A stretch of 64,000 nt of DNA, taken from assembly GCF_000423665.1 (NCBI RefSeq), contig NZ_AUIK01000016.1:62001-126000 (forward strand), written 5' to 3'. This DNA comes from Solirubrobacter soli DSM 22325 (GTDB lineage Bacteria; Actinomycetota; Thermoleophilia; Solirubrobacterales; Solirubrobacteraceae). The translations under genes were made by a program, and so were the position numbers. The notes beneath the pieces are model-generated. The model saw nothing but the letters and a program-made list of their open reading frames with translations. It ran no database searches and was not told the origin of the DNA. Below, piece after piece: positions 58,361 to 64,000 of this stretch (the first letter of the stretch is position 1; the number at the start of each line of letters is the position of its first letter).

Positions 58361-59863
58361 ATGAAATTAGGTGCGTCTATCACGCTGGTGCTCGTCCTCG
58401 CGCTTGCCGCTCCGGCGAGTGCCGCGACGACGCCGAACTCCTGCCGCTACTCGTACGACACGCTCTACCGGGACATGCCGGTCCAGCTCTCCGGCGCCGC
58501 GCCGGACGTCGCGAGCGCCGTTCCCGGCGACACGATCCACACCGCCCAGGGCACGGCCGGCGTCGAGCTTCCGTCGTACCTGGCCTCGTTCGGCTATGCC
58601 GTCGGGCTGCTCCACGAGGGCCGCAACGACATCCCGGTCAAGGTCTGGATCGCGGTCCGCGCGACCAACACCGCGGAACGCGTTCAGGTCGTCGGCCCGA
58701 TCGCGGTGACCGCCACGACGGTGATCACCGTCGACCCCGCGGACGACAACCGCTTCCTCAGCGCGGCCCCGTTCGCGTACACGACCCCCGTCGTCCCGGC
58801 ACTCACGTGGACCGCGGCGGGCGGTGACGTCGTCGTCTCGCAAGCCCACGCGGGCAGCATCACGACGCAGCTGCCGGTCGGCACCAACGGCGCGCTGCGC
58901 ACCGTCACCGGCAGCGCGGTCATCGACGCCCAGTTCGCCGGCGGCGCGTCGATCTACATGGACTGCCGGCCGGGGAGGACGACCGGGATCGAGTTCGACT
59001 TCGCCGGGCCGAGCTACGAGCCTGGACCGGCGACACCGGTCGCCACCGTGGCTGGGCCGAAGAACCTGATGTGCATCCGCCCCGACAAGACGCTCGTCCC
59101 GGTCCGCGGCCTGCTCCACGTGGACGGTGCGCCGGCGGAGTTCACGGTCGGGACGCCGTACGTGCTGCCGCCGGCGACGCTCGAGACCGACACCGCGGCT
59201 GGTGCCTGGTCGGCGCTCGTCGCGGCGAGCAACACGGCCGAGCGGACCCAGTTCGTCAACGGTGACGGGCCGACGACGTGGACCCCGACCGGGGAAGGCC
59301 CGATCGAGTTCCGGCTGGCGCCGCCGATCGACGTGGCGAGCGGGAGCGTCCTCGTCGGCGACGGGCTCAAGTGCGTGCCGGGGGCGCTCAGCCAGGACCT
59401 CGCGTTCACCTACAACCTCGACACGCCCGTGTTCGCGAGGGCGGTGGACAGCGCGAAGCCCGCGCCTTCGGTCACGCCGACGCCGACGCCGGTCGCGACG
59501 GTCGCCCCGACCCCGACACCCACCCCGACCCCGCGGTTCAAGGCCCCGGCGGGGGAGGTCGCCTCGACGAGGCTGACCTCGCGCGGCGGGAAGGTCGAGC
59601 TGCGCATCCGCTGCCCGTCCGGGTCAGCGACCTGTCGCGGCAAGATCACCGTCGAGACGATCAGCAAGCCCAAGCGGGCGCTGACGACGCGCGCGAGCTA
59701 CACGATCGCGCCGGGCAGGCAGCGCACGATCACGCTCAAGCTGAGCCAGGCCGGACGCGACGCGGTCAAGCGGCAGCGATCCGTCAAGGTACGCGTCACG
59801 ATCGCGACCGGCGCGGGCGTCACGGCCACGCGCAGGGTCACGCTTCAGCGGCGGGGGTCGTAG
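58361..59863 (+). CDS. Secreted protein with Thr/Pro-repeat linker
   Basis: 500 residues, ATG 58361. Signal peptide LGASITLVLVLALAAPASA-AT. The first 360 residues form two related beta-rich halves: both contain 'ATNTAERVQ' or 'ASNTAERTQ' followed by 'V.G' strands and a cysteine pair, which suggests an internal duplication. A linker of repeated PTPTP units (residues about 365-395) leads to a basic C-terminal domain (VELRIRCPSGSATCRGKITVETIS ... TITLKLSQAGRDAVK) seen in other surface proteins of these bacteria. No enzyme motif is seen. Divergent from the delta-60 protein gene, 41 bases apart. Confidence 0.78.
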   Translation: MKLGASITLVLVLALAAPASAATTPNSCRYSYDTLYRDMPVQLSGAAPDVASAVPGDTIHTAQGTAGVELPSYLASFGYAVGLLHEGRNDIPVKVWIAVRATNTAERVQVVGPIAVTATTVITVDPADDNRFLSAAPFAYTTPVVPALTWTAAGGDVVVSQAHAGSITTQLPVGTNGALRTVTGSAVIDAQFAGGASIYMDCRPGRTTGIEFDFAGPSYEPGPATPVATVAGPKNLMCIRPDKTLVPVRGLLHVDGAPAEFTVGTPYVLPPATLETDTAAGAWSALVAASNTAERTQFVNGDGPTTWTPTGEGPIEFRLAPPIDVASGSVLVGDGLKCVPGALSQDLAFTYNLDTPVFARAVDSAKPAPSVTPTPTPVATVAPTPTPTPTPRFKAPAGEVASTRLTSRGGKVELRIRCPSGSATCRGKITVETISKPKRALTTRASYTIAPGRQRTITLKLSQAGRDAVKRQRSVKVRVTIATGAGVTATRRVTLQRRGS

Positions 59864-60000
59864 TCGTTGTTGACAACGTCGATCAGCGCGCGGATCGTCG
59901 GGGACAGCTTGGCCTGTTCGTTCAGGCCGGCCATCCCCGCGCCTCTGGAGGCGGCGATCTGACGCTGGTAGACGGTGAGCATTGTCTTGGCACTGGGCAT
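59845..60000 (-). CDS. Small protein, 51 residues
   Basis: ATG 60000 begins MPSAKTMLTVYQRQIAAS; the C-terminus is DVVNNDYDPRR. Mixed polar composition with a helical middle (LNEQAKLSPTIRALID), no membrane segment. Its end overlaps the secreted protein gene by 19 bases tail to tail. No clear Shine-Dalgarno sequence, so the call is tentative. A longer start in the same frame passes through the terminator hairpin and is rejected. Confidence 0.4.
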   Translation of the reverse strand: MPSAKTMLTVYQRQIAASRGAGMAGLNEQAKLSPTIRALIDVVNNDYDPRR

Positions 60001-60040
60001 GTGTTCGACAAAGTAGACCGCGCGAACGGGTTGGTTACAT

Positions 60041-60073
60041 ACAAACGGCCCGCCTTTTGGGCGGGCCGTTTGT
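60041..60073. terminator. Strong hairpin after the MMPL gene
   Basis: A perfect 14-base stem (ACAAACGGCCCGCC / GGCGGGCCGTTTGT) with a 5-base loop TTTTG, 18 bases beyond the MMPL stop codon. No T-run follows on either strand, as is common in high-GC genomes. Probably a terminator for the MMPL transcript. Confidence 0.7.
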
Positions 60074-60091
60074 GCATTCGGTCGAGTTGGG

Positions 60092-62269
60092 CTAGGCGGC
60101 GGACGGCGCCGGGCGCAGGCGCGGGGCGCGCTGCTTGCCGGTGGAGCCACCCTCGTGGTCGAGCTCCGGAATCCACTGCAGCCAGCGCGGCAGGTACCAG
60201 TTCCAGTCGCCGAGCAGCTTCATCGTGGCCGGCAGCAGGACGCCGCGGATGATCGTCGCGTCGACGAAGATCGCGAACGCCAGGCCGACGCCCATCTGCT
60301 TCATGTCGAGCGAGCTCTGCGTCGCGAAGTCGGCGAAGACGACGACCATGATGATCGCGGCGGCCGTGATCGTGCCGGCGGTCGACTTGATGCCGTGCGC
60401 GACCGCCTTCTCCGTGGTCATGCCCTTCTTGAAGGCCTCCCGGACCCGGCTGAGGATGAACACGTGGTAGTCCATCGACAGGCCGAACAGGATCACGAAC
60501 AGGAAGAGCGGGAGCCAGCTGGTGACGGCGCCGTTTGACTCGAAGCCGAGCAGCTTCTCGCCGTGGCCGTCCTGGAAGACCAGCTTCAGCAGGCCGTAGG
60601 AGGCGCCCACCGACAGCAGGTTGAGCACGATCGCCTTCACCGGGATCACGATCGAGCGGAAGGAGAAGAGCATCAGCAGGAACGCCAGCCCGAGCACGAA
60701 GGCGAACACGATCGGGGTCTTGCTCTTCATCACCGAGTTGAAGTCGGCGGTGGCCGCGGCCTCGCCGGTCACGGCGGTGGTGACGCCGTCGACGCCCTTG
60801 AAGGCGGCCGGCACGGTGGTCTCGCGCAGGCGCTCGGTGCCCTTCATCGCGGCGTCGTTCACGCCGCTGCCCGGGAGGCCGACGTTGACGATGGCGACGG
60901 TGTGGTTCGGGTTGACCTCGACGTTGGCCGGGTCGAGCTTGGCGATCGCGGCCTGGACCGGCTTGGCGTCGACGTCGGAGGCCTTCACGACGACCATCGC
61001 GTAGTTGGCCTCGCTCGGGAACGCCTTCTGGACCTTCAGGTACGTCTGGACGATCGGCTGCGACTTGGCCTCGGACTCGATGCCCGGGAGCTTGGTCTGC
61101 ATGTGCAGGGCGGGAGCGGCGAGCGCCAGGAGGGCACCGCCGGCGAGGACGATGGCGACGATCGGGTGGCGCATGACGCGGTCGGTCAGCGCGCCCCAGA
61201 TGCGGGACTCGCGGGCCTGCTCGGAGCGGCGGCCGAGGAACGGCAGGCGGCCCTTGTTGAGCTTGTCGCCGAGGCCGGCGACGACGGCGGGCAGCACGGT
61301 GAGCGAGCCGACGACGGCGACCGCGACCACGATCATCGTCGAGATGCCGATGCTCATGAACGTCGTGTTGCCGGTGAGCAGCATGCCGGACATCGCGGCG
61401 ATCACGGTCAGGCCGGAGAGCAGGACGGCGCGACCCGAGGTCGCGGCGGCGATGTCGACCGCGTCGATCTTGTCGTGGCCCTTGGCGCGCTCCTCACGAA
61501 CGCGGCGGATGTAGAACAGCGAGTAGTCGACGCCCACCGCGAGGCCGATGAGCATGATCGCGGCCTGCGCCACGTCGTTGATCGGCATCAGGTGGCTGGC
61601 GATGGCGACCAGGCCGCCGGTGCCGAAGACGGCGGTCAGCGCGAGCAGCAGCGGGACGGACGCGGCGACGAGCGCGCCGAACGCGAGGAACAGGATCAGC
61701 AGCGTGGACCCGAGGGTCATCGTCATCGAGCGACCCTCTTCCTTGTCGCTCTTCTCGTTGATCGCCTTGTTGAAGGAGGCGTCGCCGTACTGCTCGATGT
61801 CGAGCGCCTGGTGGCGCTTGGCGACGGCGGCGGTGGCGTCGAGGACGGGTCCGACGCGCGTGTCGGCGGTCTCAGGATCACCCTTGAGGTCGAACTGGAC
61901 GAGCGCGGAGTGCTTGTCCTTGGAGATCTGCGCCTCGGTGACGTTGGTGACGACCTTCTGCTTCGCGACGGTCTTGCTCACGTCGGCGATGGCGGCCTTG
62001 AAGGCGGGGTCGGTGACCGTGGCGCGCTTGCTCTGGATGAGCACCATCTCGCCCGACTTCTCCGGGAAGCCGGCCTTGTCGACGATCTCCATCGCGGTGC
62101 GGCTCTCGCCGTCGGCCTGCGTGGACTGCGCCGGGTCCTTCTGGCCGATCGACTGGCCGACCATGAAGATGATGACGATGGCGGCGAGCCATCCGAAAAT
62201 CGCGGTCTTGCGGTGGCGGGCACTCCAGTGCCCTGCCCGGGCAGCGATGCCCTTGGGCTTGGGGGTCAA
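60092..62269 (-). CDS. MMPL-family RND transporter
   Basis: 725 residues from TTG 62269, chosen because GGAGAGGAAA lies 5-14 bases upstream. Two repeats of six helices, each preceded by a long exterior loop. First repeat: FGWLAAIVIIFMVGQSIG, then LGSTLLILFLAFGALVAAS, AAIMLIGLAVGVDYSLFYIRRVREER (the GVDYxLF proton-relay motif). Second: FGLSMDYHVFILSRVREAF (the matching DYHVF motif). Both Asp-Tyr pairs typical of MmpL proteins are intact. Exports lipids or drugs using the proton gradient. Divergent from the DivIVA-like gene. Confidence 0.92.
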   Translation of the reverse strand: MTPKPKGIAARAGHWSARHRKTAIFGWLAAIVIIFMVGQSIGQKDPAQSTQADGESRTAMEIVDKAGFPEKSGEMVLIQSKRATVTDPAFKAAIADVSKTVAKQKVVTNVTEAQISKDKHSALVQFDLKGDPETADTRVGPVLDATAAVAKRHQALDIEQYGDASFNKAINEKSDKEEGRSMTMTLGSTLLILFLAFGALVAASVPLLLALTAVFGTGGLVAIASHLMPINDVAQAAIMLIGLAVGVDYSLFYIRRVREERAKGHDKIDAVDIAAATSGRAVLLSGLTVIAAMSGMLLTGNTTFMSIGISTMIVVAVAVVGSLTVLPAVVAGLGDKLNKGRLPFLGRRSEQARESRIWGALTDRVMRHPIVAIVLAGGALLALAAPALHMQTKLPGIESEAKSQPIVQTYLKVQKAFPSEANYAMVVVKASDVDAKPVQAAIAKLDPANVEVNPNHTVAIVNVGLPGSGVNDAAMKGTERLRETTVPAAFKGVDGVTTAVTGEAAATADFNSVMKSKTPIVFAFVLGLAFLLMLFSFRSIVIPVKAIVLNLLSVGASYGLLKLVFQDGHGEKLLGFESNGAVTSWLPLFLFVILFGLSMDYHVFILSRVREAFKKGMTTEKAVAHGIKSTAGTITAAAIIMVVVFADFATQSSLDMKQMGVGLAFAIFVDATIIRGVLLPATMKLLGDWNWYLPRWLQWIPELDHEGGSTGKQRAPRLRPAPSAA

Positions 62270-62355
62270 AGCGTTTCCTCTCCAGGGGGGGTCTTGGTCT
62301 GAGGAGAAGAATCGGTTCTTGCAGACGTCTTTTCCGCCGGGCTGCCTGGCGTTTC

Positions 62356-62399
62356 GGGGGTCCGATGAGACCCCCATAGGGGGTGGGGCTTTCCCCACC
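62356..62399. promoter_or_regulatory. Overlapping hairpins in the MMPL/DivIVA intergenic region
   Basis: Three perfect stems follow one another: GGGGGTC-CGATGA-GACCCCC (62356-62375), CCCCC-ATA-GGGGG (62371-62383) and GGTGGGG-CTTT-CCCCACC (62382-62399). The middle one competes with both others for bases, so only alternative sets can form. On the minus strand this lies in the leader of the MMPL gene (about 90-130 bases before its start). It could be an attenuator or a binding site. Confidence 0.4.
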
Positions 62400-62426
62400 G
62401 TGACGGTGTGGTCATCATCTTTGGGG

Positions 62427-63488
62427 ATGGCACCGAGCGGGGAGTCCCACTCGATCTTCGTGGTCCAGCAGACGTTTCGCACCGTGCGGCGCGGCTATGA
62501 CCCCGACGAGGTCGACCGCCACCTGGAGCTGGTCGCCGAGATGTTCCGGTCCAGCCGCGACCTGCAGGCGCGGCGTGACCTCGAGCGGCGCGAGGGCGAG
62601 CTGCAGCGAGAAGCGGACGCGACGCGGCTGGAGGCCGAGGCGACGCTCGAGGGCGCACGGCTGAAGGCGGCCGCGGACACCGCCGCGGCGGCGTCGGCCT
62701 TGGATGCCGCGCGGGCTGAGGCGGAACGAATCGTGGCGGCGGCGCGGGCTGAGGGCGAGACGGCGCGTGCGGAGGCGGCGCGGGCGGGCGAGGCGGCGGG
62801 CCGGACCGAGGCCGCCCGGCTGGTCGCCGCGGCCGAGGAGGACGCGCAGGCGGCGCGGGCACGGGCCGACGGCGCCGACGCCGAGCGCGCCGCGATCCTG
62901 GCCGACGCGCTCGCGGAGCGCGAGTCGGCCGCGGCGGCGCGAGCGCGCGAGGTCACGGCCGGCCGCGAGGAGGGCGAGGCGCTGCTGGCGGCCGCCCGCG
63001 AGGCCGCCGCCCGTGTCGACGCCGAGCGCGAAGCCGTGCTGGCGCAGGCGCGCGCGGAGGCGGCCGCGCTGCTCGACGACGCGCGCGAGCGCGGCGAGCG
63101 CCTTCTGGCGCAGGCGCGCGATGAGGCGGCGGGCGCGACCGCGGAGCGGCGGCGCGTGCTCGACGAAGCCCGCGACCGCGCGGAGCGACTTATCGCCGAC
63201 GCACGCGAGGAGGCGGCGAGGGTGCGCGACGACGCTACCGCGCTGCTCGCGGAGGCACGTGGCGCGGTCGAGGCTGCGCGGGGCGAGCGCGCCGCGATCC
63301 TCGCCGAGCACCACCGCGACGCCGCGCGGGAGCGGGACGCGCTGATCGCCGACGCCGAGCGCGAGGCCGCCGAGCACGGCGCGCGGGCGCGCGAGGCCGC
63401 GGAGGCCGAGCTCGCGAGCTACGTCGCGCGGCGGCGGCGCGAGGCCGATCGCCTCGCCGAGGCCGCGCGCAAGGAGCGCTACGGGTGA
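62427..63488 (+). CDS. DivIVA-domain coiled-coil protein
   Basis: 353 residues, ATG 62427. The N-terminal DivIVA motif FRTVRRGYDPDEVDRHLELVAEMF (the 'F....rGYd..EVd.fL' signature) is followed by about 300 residues of continuous Ala/Glu/Arg coiled coil with an 11-residue-like rhythm (for example AEAERIVAAARAEGETARAEAARAG). DivIVA proteins mark curved membranes and poles and guide growth or chromosome positioning. The coiled coil is longer than in Bacillus DivIVA and resembles other actinobacterial scaffold proteins. The following tiny frame and acetyltransferase gene are overlapped end to end. Confidence 0.85.
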   Translation: MAPSGESHSIFVVQQTFRTVRRGYDPDEVDRHLELVAEMFRSSRDLQARRDLERREGELQREADATRLEAEATLEGARLKAAADTAAAASALDAARAEAERIVAAARAEGETARAEAARAGEAAGRTEAARLVAAAEEDAQAARARADGADAERAAILADALAERESAAAARAREVTAGREEGEALLAAAREAAARVDAEREAVLAQARAEAAALLDDARERGERLLAQARDEAAGATAERRRVLDEARDRAERLIADAREEAARVRDDATALLAEARGAVEAARGERAAILAEHHRDAARERDALIADAEREAAEHGARAREAAEAELASYVARRRREADRLAEAARKERYG

Positions 63489-63556
63489 CGCCGCGCCGCC
63501 GCGTGGCGCGCGCCGGCATCGCGCATCGCCGGGCCGCCGCGGAGGCGCGCGCGTGA
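63485..63556 (+). CDS. Possible 23-residue coupling peptide
   Basis: GTG 63485 overlaps the DivIVA-like stop (GTGA) and its own TGA 63554-63556 overlaps the acetyltransferase GTG (GTGA again). The product is Arg/Ala-rich (starts MTPRRRVARAGIAHRR). It may serve only to carry ribosomes from one gene to the next. Could be chance. Confidence 0.2.
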   Translation: MTPRRRVARAGIAHRRAAAEARA

Positions 63557-64000
63557 CGGTCCTGCGCGGGCCGCGCGTGACGCTACGGCCGCAGGTCCCC
63601 GAAGACGTCCCGGTCCTCAACGAGATCGTGCGGATGCCGGGCGTGGCCGAGATCTGGGGACCGGACCCGGAGATGGACGACCAGGACGCGTTCACGATCT
63701 TCGTCGACGGGGAGGTCGCCGGCTGGCTCGGGTGGTACGAGGAGACCGAGGCGATGTACCGCCATGGCGGGCTCGACATCTTCCTCGCGCCGCGCTTCCA
63801 GGACCGCGGCTACGGGCGCGAGGCGCTGCGGCTCGGCGCGAAGTGGCTGATCGAGGAGCGCGGGCACCACCGGTTGATCATCGACCCGGCGGCGAGCAAC
63901 GCGCGCGCCATCGCGACCTATAGCGCGATCGGCTTCAAGCCCGTGGGCGTCATGCGCGCCTACGAGATGGGTCCCGACGGGACCTGGCATGACGGGCTGC
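63553..64000 (+). CDS. GNAT-family acetyltransferase (3' end beyond window)
   Basis: 149 residues visible, GTG 63553, no stop before the window ends. Opening LRGPRVTLRPQVPEDVPVLNEIVRMPGVAEIWG and then GLDIFLAPRFQDRGYGREALRLGAKWLIEERGHHRLIIDPAASNARAIATYSAIGFKPVGVMR are typical of AAC(6')/RimJ-like acetyltransferases, with acetyl-CoA loop QDRGYGREA. It could be an aminoglycoside 6'-N-acetyltransferase-like protein, but acceptor specificity cannot be read. Confidence 0.88.
   Translation, partial: MTVLRGPRVTLRPQVPEDVPVLNEIVRMPGVAEIWGPDPEMDDQDAFTIFVDGEVAGWLGWYEETEAMYRHGGLDIFLAPRFQDRGYGREALRLGAKWLIEERGHHRLIIDPAASNARAIATYSAIGFKPVGVMRAYEMGPDGTWHDGL

Noticed and set aside
60563-62302. Plus-strand frame opposite the MMPL gene, rich in Asp, His and Arg
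   Set aside because: Antisense to an intact transporter with both GVDY/MDYH motifs; the composition is the mirror of membrane codons.

Overview
The window is very GC-rich, with almost every third codon position G or C, GTG and TTG starts common, and genes packed edge to edge. Gene content (large ATPase-LuxR regulators, a mycofactocin-type short-chain dehydrogenase, DivIVA, secreted proteins with collagen-like Gly-X-Y linkers, LytR C-terminal domain protein, M64 peptidase) fits a Gram-positive actinobacterium, most likely a soil Thermoleophilia/Solirubrobacterales species. That placement is inference from style and content; no rRNA or other marker gene is present. No tRNA, rRNA, CRISPR array, transposase or phage gene was seen, and no stretch longer than about 300 bases lacks a gene.

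Layout. 1-11.6 kb: the tail of a LysR regulator, secreted and sensory genes, a NarL-type two-component pair divergent from an ABC-2 exporter, a GH13 alpha-glucosidase and an NCS2 nucleobase permease. 11.66-16.95 kb: a complete glycopeptide-resistance-type operon (vanH, vanA-type ligase, vanX, a murF paralogue, a LytR-C protein), followed by a phytanoyl-CoA-dioxygenase-like gene whose upstream region is a gap-free near copy of the vanH upstream region. 17-31.6 kb: an ATPase-LuxR regulator, a lipoprotein, an acyltransferase, a RecQ helicase fused to a phosphoribosyltransferase, a CarH-like B12 domain without a DNA-binding domain, a PfkB sugar kinase, a MarR/MFS pair with a clear palindromic operator, SDR plus carboxymuconolactone decarboxylase, a pseudokinase, a CpsB-like phosphatase and a PucR regulator.

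32.2-39.7 kb: a six-gene minus-strand operon with every junction overlapping (GT4 glycosyltransferase, heparinase II/III-like protein, APH-like kinase, GT28-like glycosyltransferase, ABC exporter, NAD-sugar epimerase), flanked by a divergent polysaccharide deacetylase. It looks like a surface-glycan assembly and export system. 40-47.9 kb: class I amidotransferase, degenerate response regulator, GNAT, Lrp/AsnC divergent from azlCD, hydrolase, murein endopeptidase, membrane glycosyltransferase and MscS channel. 48-64 kb: secreted trypsin-like protease, second ATPase-LuxR regulator, pullulanase-type debranching enzyme, GH32/43-like enzyme, secreted repeat proteins, MMPL transporter, DivIVA-like coiled coil and a GNAT gene cut by the window end.

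Two signals stand out. First, the van operon and the dioxygenase share an upstream module (GTAT-N10-ATAC, GCATATC box, identical spacing to both ATG codons), suggesting one regulon in which an Fe(II)/2-oxoglutarate oxygenase is expressed with cell-wall remodelling; no vanRS is in the window. Second, seven copies of one short palindromic repeat family (core CCTAAAG..GCCTG..CTTTAGG) are scattered through the window, five of them inside reading frames without breaking them. In addition, 13 of 15 convergent gene pairs overlap tail to tail.
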